A stretch of DNA of 8,710 nucleotides from CAYRQP01 sp964426545 (GCA_964426545.1 CAYRQP010000033.1:1-8710), one strand, 5' to 3'. Positions 1 through 7,598 are shown, numbered from the stretch's first letter. A program made the numbers and translations. Notes: generated by a model from the sequence alone, not told the origin.

Positions 1-564
1 CAATGTCCACCAGCAAAAACCCAGCAGCAATGTTATTCCCAGACGCGTGTAACACCGGCGAAAACACTCGGCTGTCAGCGGAATAAGAAGAAGTCCGTAA
101 TGGTCGAAGACTATTGGCACCAACCCGACAGAAACCCATGCAATCCACAAAGCAAGGAACACAGGATCAGACTTGATACAATGTTTGAATTTTTCTGTGA
201 GTCTATAGATACAGAGTATTAGATATCCAAAAGACATCCATATTCCCAGGAGTCTGGTCAACGATGATACTTCTTCAGCAACTGCCTGTCTCATTGACAG
301 GTCAGAAATGAGTTTGCAGGACTCAGGGTGCGGAAATATACGCGAAACAGTTGCAAACAGGCTCCTGTTGCTTGACACAGACATATTCTGGATTCTCGCT
401 GAAGATTTCAAAGCGTTAAGATAATCTCCCCAGGTGCCGGAGTAGTAAAGCAATAAAGACAAGACGACAAGCAGAATGAGAACGAGAACATCTGCACCAC
501 AGGACGATTTCACGGAGAACTGCTTCTCCGGATAACAGTAACAGGAACTATTTCCTACAAACAT
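1..564 (-). CDS. Partial multi-pass membrane protein, resembles C-terminal half of GT87/DUF2029 glycosyltransferase
   Basis: The minus strand is open for 188 codons from an ATG at 564 to the left edge, where the gene continues. Hydrophobic segments lie near residues 25-42, 105-121, 135-152 and 157-188. Two patches resemble the GT87 polyprenyl-phosphate-dependent mannosyltransferase-like family: an N-R-S-L patch (66-69) followed by a helix start, and a P-x-x-x-D-H-Y patch (150-156) followed by a Leu/Pro-rich helix, like the family's late 'P..W.HY' motif. In that family these patches fall in the second half of a roughly 400-residue protein, so the N-terminal half appears to be missing. An in-frame stop lies 9-11 bases upstream of the ATG, and no Shine-Dalgarno site precedes it. 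A GTG at codon 18 has a GGAG about 12 bases upstream and is an alternative start. The gene is either a truncated remnant or a short relative. The membrane-protein call is firm; the family is tentative. Confidence 0.5.
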   Translation of the reverse strand, partial: MFVGNSSCYCYPEKQFSVKSSCGADVLVLILLVVLSLLLYYSGTWGDYLNALKSSARIQNMSVSSNRSLFATVSRIFPHPESCKLISDLSMRQAVAEEVSSLTRLLGIWMSFGYLILCIYRLTEKFKHCIKSDPVFLALWIAWVSVGLVPIVFDHYGLLLIPLTAECFRRCYTRLGITLLLGFCWWTL

Positions 565-631
565 AGTGTATTATATTATATTTGTACTTTGTATCTGCTA
601 ATTCTGCAGTTTATCTGAAAGGTGACTTGCC
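565..631. promoter_or_regulatory. Divergent AT-rich promoter region between the membrane protein and the efflux operon
   Basis: This 67-bp gap is very AT-rich. On the minus strand two overlapping TATAAT boxes occur (complement of 570-575 and 575-580) close to the ATG at 564, so a minus transcript would have almost no leader. On the plus strand TATATT (572-577) is a possible -10, but neither direction has a good -35. A tandem direct repeat of TTTGTA at 581-586 and 588-593 (7-bp period) could be an operator. I see no CueR/MerR-like long dyad and no CopY-type TACAnnTGTA box. Promoter function is inferred from position and composition only. Confidence 0.35.
618..625 (+). promoter_or_regulatory. 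Shine-Dalgarno site that decides the start of the channel gene
   Basis: AAAGGTGA contains AGGTGA, a six-base exact match to the complement of the 16S rRNA tail. It ends 6 bases before an in-frame ATC at 632 but 18 bases before the first canonical start (TTG, 644). The spacing therefore argues that translation begins at 632. Confidence 0.6.
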
Positions 632-1903
632 ATCAGAATCCTATTGAGTGTTCTTCTTGTCTTTGTATCTGCCGGGATTGCAGTCCCTCCCGATACAGTT
701 ACTGCATCCCCTGATGAGTTATGGAACTATGCTCTCGAACATTCCCCCGCTCTGATGGTTGAAACAGAAAGACTGCTGGCGGTCGAAGAGACAAGCCGGG
801 GAGTAGGAAGGCTGAATGATCCAATGTTCAGAGTATCGTGGGCTCCGATGCCTGTTGAGACTCGAAACGGACCTGTCGATTTTTCATTTATGCTGATGCA
901 GAAGATTCCCTGGCCGGGATTGCTGGTTGAACAAAGGACAAAAGCAATGATAATGAATGAAATAGCAGAACTGGACTTATTCAGGCGGAAACTAGAGTTA
1001 AAGACCCTTATTGTCAGCAAACTGGCGGATATCATTGTTCTGAAGAACACCATATCGTTCCTCGAAGATGAACTTGTCAGATATAATGCCATCCTGCAGA
1101 TAGCGGAAGCGATGTATGAAACAGGTTTTATCTCCCTTGCTAAACTTTATATGCTGGAGAACCGCATTACCCGGACCGAATCCGCCGTCTATTCCAAATC
1201 CCTCATGCTGGAAGCGCTGAATGCAGAAATGCTCAGTATCATAGGCGGTACGGATGATACCGTGATCATCTACCCCGGAACTTATTCCCCGCCGGAAAAC
1301 ATCTTCTCCTATACTCTTGAAGAAATTGATATAAGCAGATCTCCCGCCATCCGGGGGAAGTTACTGCAGATGGAATTAGCCGAGAGCGAGGAGAGGATAT
1401 CAGGTGCGTCTGGTCTTCCCTCCTTCGAAGCGGGCATCAACTGGTCTGTGGTCGGAGAACCTTCCGTTGATATGGGCGCGGTAAATCCGGGTGAGGGTGC
1501 TTTGGTGATATTTGCGGGTTTATCTCTTCCGCTGGGGTACAGCGGTCGGGGCAACCGGACAGAAGCGGCGCGGATCGCATCCGGAGCAACGGAGTATGAC
1601 TATCTTCAGACCGTCATGAATGTCAATGCAGAATTAACCGCCTATCTGTCTGTCATTGCAGGCAGAAATAATGAATACAGAAATATGACTAATACGGTTA
1701 TTCCAAACCTCGAATCGATTATTTCACTAACTGAGACAGCGTGGATAAATGGAATGGTAACACTGGAAGAAGTAATGAAGGCAATAAGTGATTACGGTTC
1801 GGCTCAGGTAGAACTGATTGAGATCCAGACAGAAATGATGACAGTGCAGACTCTATTGGAAGAGCTATGCGGCATCGAAACAAAGAAAGAGGAAACACAA
1901 TGA
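632..1903 (+). CDS. CusC-like TolC-family outer-membrane efflux channel
   Basis: This is the outer-membrane channel subunit of a tripartite metal efflux system, forming a trimeric barrel with a periplasmic helical tunnel. It is 423 residues if translated from 632, near the family's usual 400-460. Two alternating helical halves are visible. The first contains a Q-K-I-P-W-P-G patch matching the 'QE(I/F)P(W/F)PGK' signature of heavy-metal RND channels. The second has a beta segment ending in L-S-L-P-L and a long amphipathic C-terminal helix. The start is unusual: from ATC at 632 the N-terminus reads M-R-I-L-L-S-V-L-L-V-F-V-S-A-G-I-A, a good signal peptide with likely cleavage near residue 17. 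From the TTG at 644 the basic residue is lost and the ribosome site is too far away. An in-frame TGA at 623-625 bars a longer form. There is no lipobox, unlike E. coli CusC. The TGA stop overlaps the next ATG by 4 nt. Family call is strong; metal specificity is inferred from the pump. Confidence 0.88.
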   Translation: MRILLSVLLVFVSAGIAVPPDTVTASPDELWNYALEHSPALMVETERLLAVEETSRGVGRLNDPMFRVSWAPMPVETRNGPVDFSFMLMQKIPWPGLLVEQRTKAMIMNEIAELDLFRRKLELKTLIVSKLADIIVLKNTISFLEDELVRYNAILQIAEAMYETGFISLAKLYMLENRITRTESAVYSKSLMLEALNAEMLSIIGGTDDTVIIYPGTYSPPENIFSYTLEEIDISRSPAIRGKLLQMELAESEERISGASGLPSFEAGINWSVVGEPSVDMGAVNPGEGALVIFAGLSLPLGYSGRGNRTEAARIASGATEYDYLQTVMNVNAELTAYLSVIAGRNNEYRNMTNTVIPNLESIISLTETAWINGMVTLEEVMKAISDYGSAQVELIEIQTEMMTVQTLLEELCGIETKKEETQ

Positions 1904-2409
1904 AAAAGATGATGAAACAGTTCGGAACAGCACTACTCATCGGACTGGTGGCAGCAGTCTTCATAAGAGGACTCAGTGGATGCGGCGGCGCAGAGGACGG
2001 ACAGGAAACGGGAGTAACCCCGACCACAGAAGTTCCGGTAGAAGAAGTTGCTGAAGCAGTCGAAGAAGTCCTGCCGGAAGGCATGATTGCCGTCGGTAAT
2101 ACCATCTGCCCTGTTATGCAAGCCCCGGTTGCTGATGGAGAATACTACGATTGGATGTGCTTCAGAATCAACAGTTGCTGTCCGGGGTGCGGTCCGAGTT
2201 TTAATGACGAACCGGAAAAGTACATCCCTATTCTCGATGAGAATCCCGCCGTCACACAGGAGATTATCGACATGATGTACGAATGCCTTGAGATGGATGA
2301 ATGCGGTGCAGATGAGAACGGATATATGGGAGAATGCCATATGGGAGAAGATAATACAGATGCACAGGAAGATACTGATATGCCCACCGGATGCTGCCCC
2401 GGGGAATAA
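1900..2409 (+). CDS. Cysteine-rich YHS-like metal-binding lipoprotein, probable CusF substitute
   Basis: The 169-residue product is probably a periplasmic metal chaperone or buffer for the pump. The N-terminus is basic and hydrophobic and ends in L-S-G-C, a lipobox with lipidated Cys28, although Arg23 inside the hydrophobic stretch is odd. An acidic Pro/Glu linker (about 40-60) follows. Residues 67-112 look like a YHS/TRASH-type metal domain: C-P-V-M at 70-73, Cys87, C-C-P-G-C at 93-97, then F-x-x-x-P-E-K-Y. The tail (129-169) is packed with Cys, Met, His and Asp, including C-H-M at 146-148 and C-C at 165-166. Eleven cysteines in an exported protein of this size is striking and suggests a reducing habitat or heavy thiol metal ligation. 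ATG 1900 is chosen because AGAGG lies about 7 bases upstream and it overlaps the previous stop as ATGA; ATG 1867 lies inside the channel gene. It occupies the cusF position of cusCFBA. Metal role is inferred. Confidence 0.8.
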   Translation: MKKMMKQFGTALLIGLVAAVFIRGLSGCGGAEDGQETGVTPTTEVPVEEVAEAVEEVLPEGMIAVGNTICPVMQAPVADGEYYDWMCFRINSCCPGCGPSFNDEPEKYIPILDENPAVTQEIIDMMYECLEMDECGADENGYMGECHMGEDNTDAQEDTDMPTGCCPGE

Positions 2410-3680
2410 TGAGAATCAAGAAAGAGAGACTCAAGACCCTTATCATTCGATTCAGCGGTCTTCTACTGGGTTTACTCATCGGTTTTCTACTTCCGTCTGA
2501 AATTCTGTTCAGAGATACTGCTGAGAATACTGCAGATGATAGCGGGGAGCAGGAATATTGGGCCTGTCCGATGCTTTGTGTTACGCTGGAATCACCGGGA
2601 ATCTGTCCGGTCTGCGGAATGGACCTTGAACTCTTCGTAAGTACAGGTGACGAAGTTGTTCTATCCCGGCAGGATCAGGAGATGATAGAACTTACGGTAA
2701 CCGAAGTTTCGAAGCGAGTTCTTCATACTGAGTTTACCGCTCCTGCAATGGTTGAGTTCGATGATTCGAGAACTTACTTCGTCTCCGCACGGACGGGTGG
2801 AAGAATCGAAAAACTCTATGTGGAATATACCGGAGAGTCTGTAGATTACGGACAAAATATCGCAGATATCTATTCTCCTGAACTGTATGAAGCCGGACAG
2901 GAGTTGTCTGTTGCAGCAACAGGCGGACTCGATACCCGGCTTATTGCTCTTGCTGAAAACAAACTGGCTCTTCTGGGTGTTTCTAATTCGGAGATAAACA
3001 GGATTGCAAACGGAGGGGAAGTTACTGCGGTCACTACTGTAACCGCACCCGCAGCAGGAACTGTCACGGACATAGTGGCGAATGAAGGTGAATATGTCTC
3101 GACAGGTACCCCGCTGATAGAAATTTCAGATACTAACTCCCCTCTTCTTTCGATTACCCTGACTGAAGATCAATCGGGATTGGTGGAAAGCGGGTATTCT
3201 TTCGAATTCTATCTGCATTCCCGCCGCGGTGTAATGTTTTCGGGGATCGTGAATACTGTCGACCCGTTTCTGCAGATTACCGGAGCTGTAACGGAAGCAA
3301 GAGCAATACTCGATAATGAAAACGGGGTATTTCTTTCCGGTCAGTCCGCGTCAGTGACTTTCTCGATTCCATATGGGGATGAAAGTGTTTTGTCCGTTCC
3401 ACGGAACTGTGTACTAGCCCTTGGAGAAAGGCATATAGTCTATATAATGACTGCACCTTTGTTTTTTACAGGTGAAACAGAGGGAGAACTGCGTCTCGAT
3501 GAGATTAAGTTCATTCCTGTACTTGTTACGGTAGGTGCTTTGTGTTCGGATGCTTCGGGAAACCTCTATTATCCGATATTGAGCGGCCTTCAGGAAGACG
3601 ATGTTGTTGCTCTCGAAGGTGCATTCCTAATAGATTCGCAGGCGGAACTTCTGGGGCTTCCATCCCTGCTGGGAGATTAA
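2409..3680 (+). CDS. cusB: CusB-like periplasmic adaptor (membrane fusion protein) with N-terminal heavy-metal-binding domain
   Basis: This adaptor bridges the inner-membrane pump and the outer-membrane channel and in CusB also hands metal to the pump. The 423-residue protein has an N-terminal membrane anchor (about 11-29). A heavy-metal-binding domain follows at about 50-75, with C-P-M-L-C (53-57) and C-P-V-C-G-M-D-L (66-73). The usual form is C-P-M-H-P, so the histidine is replaced and an extra cysteine gained. Two lipoyl-like half motifs of the barrel-sandwich lie near 122-145 (G-G-R-I-E-K-L-Y-V) and 210-240 (P-A-A-G-T-V-T-D-I-V), separated by a short helical hairpin. The beta-barrel starts near 246. 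ATG 2409 overlaps the preceding TAA by one base and has GGGGA 4 bases upstream; ATG 2391 would overlap the previous gene further and lacks a good ribosome site. Family call is strong; the symbol follows the CusA partner's copper/silver residues. Confidence 0.88.
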   Translation: MRIKKERLKTLIIRFSGLLLGLLIGFLLPSEILFRDTAENTADDSGEQEYWACPMLCVTLESPGICPVCGMDLELFVSTGDEVVLSRQDQEMIELTVTEVSKRVLHTEFTAPAMVEFDDSRTYFVSARTGGRIEKLYVEYTGESVDYGQNIADIYSPELYEAGQELSVAATGGLDTRLIALAENKLALLGVSNSEINRIANGGEVTAVTTVTAPAAGTVTDIVANEGEYVSTGTPLIEISDTNSPLLSITLTEDQSGLVESGYSFEFYLHSRRGVMFSGIVNTVDPFLQITGAVTEARAILDNENGVFLSGQSASVTFSIPYGDESVLSVPRNCVLALGERHIVYIMTAPLFFTGETEGELRLDEIKFIPVLVTVGALCSDASGNLYYPILSGLQEDDVVALEGAFLIDSQAELLGLPSLLGD

Positions 3681-3686
3681 TCCTCA

Positions 3687-6600
3687 ATGATCAAAAAACT
3701 GGTAGATTTCTGTCTGAAAAATACCGCAATTGTAATAATGATTGCAGCCATGATTGCTGCGGCGGGTATCTGGGCGATAAAGACAATCCCCGTAGATGCT
3801 TTTCCGGATATATCAGAGAATCAGGTAATCGTTTCTACACACTGGCACGGCAGAAGCCCCGATGATGTTCAGGACCAGATAACTTTTCCATTGACTGTAG
3901 AACTGCAAGGCATCCCCGGCGTAAAACAGGTCAGGGGTATTTCGGGGTTTGGATTCAGCCGCATCTATGTGGTGTTCGATGATAATTCAGAACTTTACTG
4001 GTCTCGTACCCGAGTACTCGAACATCTCGGCAGCCTGAGCGGGCTGCTTCCCGAAGGTGTTACTCCCGAACTCGGGCCGGATGCCACGCCACTCGGACAG
4101 ATATACTGGTACACTATAGAAGGTCCTTATGATCTGGGCACTCTCCGCTCCATTCAGGACTATACAGTGCGGTATGCGCTTCAAAGTGTCCCCGGAGTAT
4201 CAGAGGTAGCCGGTATCGGCGGGCATATCCTCGAATATCAGGTAAATGTCGACCCGATCCTGCTTTACAATTACAACATCGATATGGGGCAGGTTATCTC
4301 GGCTGTTGCCAAATCGAACAGCGATGTGGGAGCTTCCACTGTCGAATCATCATCAATGGAATTCGTTGTGCGGGGTGACGGTCAGATCTCGGGAATAGAA
4401 GATATCGAGGAGATAGTCATTCTGCAGCACGAAGGTAACACAGTGAAACTACGTGATATAGCAGATGTTTCAACAGGCCCTGCATTCCGCCGTGGAGTGC
4501 TGACCGATGACAACGGTGAAGTTGCCGGCGGCATTGTGGTTATGAGAAAAGGTGAAAATCCGGTTAATATCATTACCGGCGTCGAAGAACGCCTGGCTGA
4601 TATCACACCCGGTCTACCGCCTGGAGTTACTATAACTCCTTACTATGACAGGAGTGAACTCGTCCGGGAGACAGTAAATACTTTATCGGACTCAATTATT
4701 TGGGAAATGCTGATTACCCTCCTTGTTATTTTCCTGTTCCTTATGCACCTTCGGAGTTCTCTGATTGTGACATCGACTCTTCCCTTTGCCGTTCTTCTCT
4801 GCTTCATTGCCATGCGGCTGCTCGGGATTTCAGCCAACATCATGAGTTTTGCAGGAATTGCCATAGCGATCGGTACGCTTGTGGACATGGGCATTGTGGT
4901 GACCGAAAACATCCACCTCGGGCTTAAAGAAAAGAAGGACTCTCCCCTTTCGGCAATCCGTGATTCTGTTATTGAAGTGGCTCCTGCAATATTCACATCA
5001 CTTGCTACAACCGTCATCAGTTTCATTCCTGTCTTCTTCCTGACAGGACAGAGCGGGAGGCTGTTCATTCCACTTGCATGGACAAAGACTCTCGTACTCA
5101 TATCTGCGGGGGTAGTGGCGGTAACGCTTGTTCCGGTATTTGCCCTGATGTTTATTTCGAAAGATCCGGCAAAGTTAAAAAAATTGAGAACTTTACTTGC
5201 CATAGCAGGCATCAGCATTCTTGCAGCCTGGGTTGCGTGGTCGGTCGGGGCTCCCTCATGGCTTCATTTTCAGAGATGGCTGTTCACCGCCTTTGTATTT
5301 GCTATAGTGGCGTTCCTGTCTGTCAGGATTTCGAGGGAGAAACTCGGCAACACAAAGCAGCAGAAAATCTCTGACGGAATCATCGCCGTCTATGAACCGG
5401 TTTTGAGGTGGGCTATAAGTCATCGGCGCATTTTCCTGATTTTCCCGCTGCTTGTCATTATCCTCGGTGCATTTCTGACTGCCGGTGCATCTGTAATTCT
5501 CTCTCCGCTGAATTCGATAGGGCTCGATACGGAGAGATTCCGACCCACCGCTTTCCTTATCGATGTGTTCCCCGGAGTTGGCACTCAGTTCATGCCACCG
5601 CTCGATGAGGGCAGTTTTCTCTTCATGCCGTCCCTTCTCAATCAGGCAAGCCTGAATGAAACGACAGATGTAATGTTAAGGCAGAACAGGGCGATGAGCA
5701 TGATTCCGGAAGTCGACCTCGTCGTGGGAAAGGCCGGCAGAGCAGATTCACCGCTTGATCCTGCACCTGCGGGAATGATTGAAACCGTAATTACACTGAA
5801 TCCCGAGAATACCTGGCGGGAAGGGGTCACGAGTGCAGATATACTTGCAGAACTTAGAAGCGTCACAGATATGCCCGGAATCGCTCCTTCATGGTTGCAG
5901 CCCATCGAGACCAGAATTGTGATGCTCCACTCAGGAATCAAAACTAATATCGGGTGTGAAATACATGGTACAGACTATCTCGAGATAGAAAGAGCATCGC
6001 TGGAGATAGAAAAGATAATCACCTCCATCGATGGTGCACGTGATGTTTCCGCCCTCCGCTTCGGACGGAAACCCTATCTCGAATTTACAGTGAACAGGGA
6101 AGCTGCCGCAGAATTCGGGGTGACTGTGGATGATATCCAGACAGCCATCATGTCTGCAATCGGGGGAGTAAGTGCAACCACTGTTATAGACGGTAGAGAG
6201 CGAAGCGATGTACGAGTACGGTATGCAAGGGATTTCAGAAATGAAACACCGGAATTGAGCCGGATATTTGTCAGAACCATGTCGGGAGCATTGATTCCTG
6301 TATCGCTGGTAGCGGACATTGAGGAAGTAACCGGCCCGGCAATGATACGCTCAGTCGATGGTGAACTCGTGGGCTATGTCATGTTCTCCGCGGAAGGCAG
6401 AGACGAAGGCGGCCTGGTGGAGGAAGCGGACAGAAGAATCAAAGAAGTCCTCGCAGCAGAAGATGAGTTTGCCCCTTCTGAACGAACAATAAATCTGCCT
6501 GACGGATATTATTTCCGGTGGGTGGGAAATTACCAGAATCAGATGGAAGCGAAAAGGCGGCTTGGAATTCTTATCCCTGTATGCCTGCTGATTGTATTCC

Positions 6601-7139
6601 TGCTTATGTACCTGCAATTCAGAACATTCGCCGTGCCGACTATCATTTTTCTCGGAAGCGTCCCGCTTACAGCAGCGGGCGGTATTATCTTCATGAAACT
6701 ATGGCCCGGAATCCAGGATTTTCTGTTCAGTATCGGAATAATGAACGCCACATCGACGGGTCCTGTTTACATGACTGTTGCAGTCGCTGTCGGTTTCATT
6801 GCCCTGCTTGGCATCTGCGTCGATGACGGAGTGCTGATGGCAACCTATATAAAGCAGCTTATGAAAAGTAGAAGTCCATCCAGAAAAGGTGAGATTAGGG
6901 AACTTGTTGTGGAAGCCGGGAAAAGACGCATCCGTCCTGCAGTAATGACAACTGTTACAACTCTTATAGCCCTTATTCCCGTAATCATCATATCGGGACG
7001 CGGTTCGGAACTATCCAGACCAATGGCTCTCCCTGTGTTCGGCGGAATGCTGATTGAATTCTTTGCCATGCTCATTGTGCCGGTCGTGTACGGCTGGTGG
7101 CTTGAGAAGGGATGCACCGGTGCCGAAACCGAAAGCTGA
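3687..7139 (+). CDS. cusA: CusA-like heavy-metal RND efflux pump, Cu(I)/Ag(I) type
   Basis: This inner-membrane trimeric proton antiporter drives metal export through the adaptor and channel. The N-terminal helix and the D-A-F-P-D-I-S patch are typical of the heavy-metal RND family. The three methionines of the E. coli CusA relay (573, 623, 672) align with Met647 (F-M-P-S), Met697 (A-G-M-I-E-T) and Met746 (V-M-L-H-S-G-I-K). Spacings of 50 and 49 match exactly, so monovalent copper or silver is the likely substrate. Proton-relay residues Asp400 and Glu407 sit in the TM4 motif (L-V-D-M-G-I-V-V-T-E-N), matching CusA D405/E412. A D-D pair at 1046-1047 replaces CusA E939. At 1150 residues it is about 100 longer than CusA. 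Most of the extra length is near 491-620: two added hydrophobic stretches (about 502-519, 530-547) plus a longer loop before the porter domain. It starts 6 bases after the adaptor stop, with GGGAG about 12 bases upstream of ATG. Confidence 0.93.
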   Translation: MIKKLVDFCLKNTAIVIMIAAMIAAAGIWAIKTIPVDAFPDISENQVIVSTHWHGRSPDDVQDQITFPLTVELQGIPGVKQVRGISGFGFSRIYVVFDDNSELYWSRTRVLEHLGSLSGLLPEGVTPELGPDATPLGQIYWYTIEGPYDLGTLRSIQDYTVRYALQSVPGVSEVAGIGGHILEYQVNVDPILLYNYNIDMGQVISAVAKSNSDVGASTVESSSMEFVVRGDGQISGIEDIEEIVILQHEGNTVKLRDIADVSTGPAFRRGVLTDDNGEVAGGIVVMRKGENPVNIITGVEERLADITPGLPPGVTITPYYDRSELVRETVNTLSDSIIWEMLITLLVIFLFLMHLRSSLIVTSTLPFAVLLCFIAMRLLGISANIMSFAGIAIAIGTLVDMGIVVTENIHLGLKEKKDSPLSAIRDSVIEVAPAIFTSLATTVISFIPVFFLTGQSGRLFIPLAWTKTLVLISAGVVAVTLVPVFALMFISKDPAKLKKLRTLLAIAGISILAAWVAWSVGAPSWLHFQRWLFTAFVFAIVAFLSVRISREKLGNTKQQKISDGIIAVYEPVLRWAISHRRIFLIFPLLVIILGAFLTAGASVILSPLNSIGLDTERFRPTAFLIDVFPGVGTQFMPPLDEGSFLFMPSLLNQASLNETTDVMLRQNRAMSMIPEVDLVVGKAGRADSPLDPAPAGMIETVITLNPENTWREGVTSADILAELRSVTDMPGIAPSWLQPIETRIVMLHSGIKTNIGCEIHGTDYLEIERASLEIEKIITSIDGARDVSALRFGRKPYLEFTVNREAAAEFGVTVDDIQTAIMSAIGGVSATTVIDGRERSDVRVRYARDFRNETPELSRIFVRTMSGALIPVSLVADIEEVTGPAMIRSVDGELVGYVMFSAEGRDEGGLVEEADRRIKEVLAAEDEFAPSERTINLPDGYYFRWVGNYQNQMEAKRRLGILIPVCLLIVFLLMYLQFRTFAVPTIIFLGSVPLTAAGGIIFMKLWPGIQDFLFSIGIMNATSTGPVYMTVAVAVGFIALLGICVDDGVLMATYIKQLMKSRSPSRKGEIRELVVEAGKRRIRPAVMTTVTTLIALIPVIIISGRGSELSRPMALPVFGGMLIEFFAMLIVPVVYGWWLEKGCTGAETES

Positions 7140-7572
7140 GTTTACTGTAGTCTCCGTAAATATCTCTGAGGTAAAGGGAACGAAAAAAACACCTGTCGGA
7201 CAGATTTCTATCGATGAGGGCGGTGTTACAGGAGATGCCCATTTCAACACGCTTGGTAAAGAAGTTAGTATTCTCGATAAGGATATTGTCGATGAATTCA
7301 CTGCTGAAAACGGAATGGAAGAACTTCCCTGCGGAGCAATGGGAGAAAATATCACTATTCGCGGAAACAAGATATTCACCCCGTACCCCGGAGATACTAT
7401 CCTGATCGACTCAGTAGTGCTTAAAATCACCAAGATTGGGAAAGAGTGTCACGGAGTCAGCTGCACTATCTTTAAAAGCACAGGAAAATGCGTCATGCCG
7501 TCTTCGGGGATATTCTGCACTGTAGAAGAAGGTGGTGTAATTCGTTCAGGAATGCGGGGTTGCCTGATTTGA
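7120..7572 (+). CDS. MOSC-domain protein (putative sulfur carrier, molybdenum-cofactor associated)
   Basis: The 150-residue product is a stand-alone MOSC domain, the fold shared with the C-terminus of molybdenum-cofactor sulfurases and usually thought to handle sulfur or the cofactor in the cytoplasm. Visible signatures are V-V-S-V-N-I-S near the N-terminus, G-D-A-H at 38-41 and G-E-N-I-T-I-R-G midway. Later come I-G-K-E-C-H-x-x-x-C with Cys110 and Cys115, and C-V-M-P-x-x-G-I-F at 124-132. Cys110 is in the place of the conserved MOSC cysteine. No signal peptide is present. GTG 7120 is chosen because AGAAGGGA lies 8 bases upstream and the MOSC fold begins right after it. An upstream in-frame TTG at 7054 would overlap the pump by 86 bp and adds pump-shadow residues. 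The gene overlaps the pump gene by 20 bp, so it is translationally linked to the efflux operon. Exact substrate is unknown. Confidence 0.85.
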   Translation: MPKPKAEFTVVSVNISEVKGTKKTPVGQISIDEGGVTGDAHFNTLGKEVSILDKDIVDEFTAENGMEELPCGAMGENITIRGNKIFTPYPGDTILIDSVVLKITKIGKECHGVSCTIFKSTGKCVMPSSGIFCTVEEGGVIRSGMRGCLI

Positions 7573-7598
7573 TTTATTGTATCTTCAATTTCATACTA

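Noticed and set aside
565..631. CueR- or CopY-type copper operator
   Set aside because: No MerR-like long-spacer dyad and no TACAnnTGTA box is present; only a short direct repeat is seen.
2391..2408. Upstream ATG 2391 for the adaptor
   Set aside because: ATG 2409 overlaps the previous stop in a typical coupled TAATG arrangement with GGGGA in front, and gives a normal basic N-terminus before the membrane anchor.
4643..5218. 191-codon minus-strand open frame inside the pump gene
   Set aside because: It lies opposite a strongly conserved RND segment, and its low-complexity Ser/Thr/Arg/Met composition is typical of an antisense shadow.
7054..7119. Longer start (TTG 7054) for the MOSC gene
   Set aside because: It would add 22 residues that are only the shadow of the pump's C-terminus; GTG 7120 has a good ribosome site at 7104-7111.
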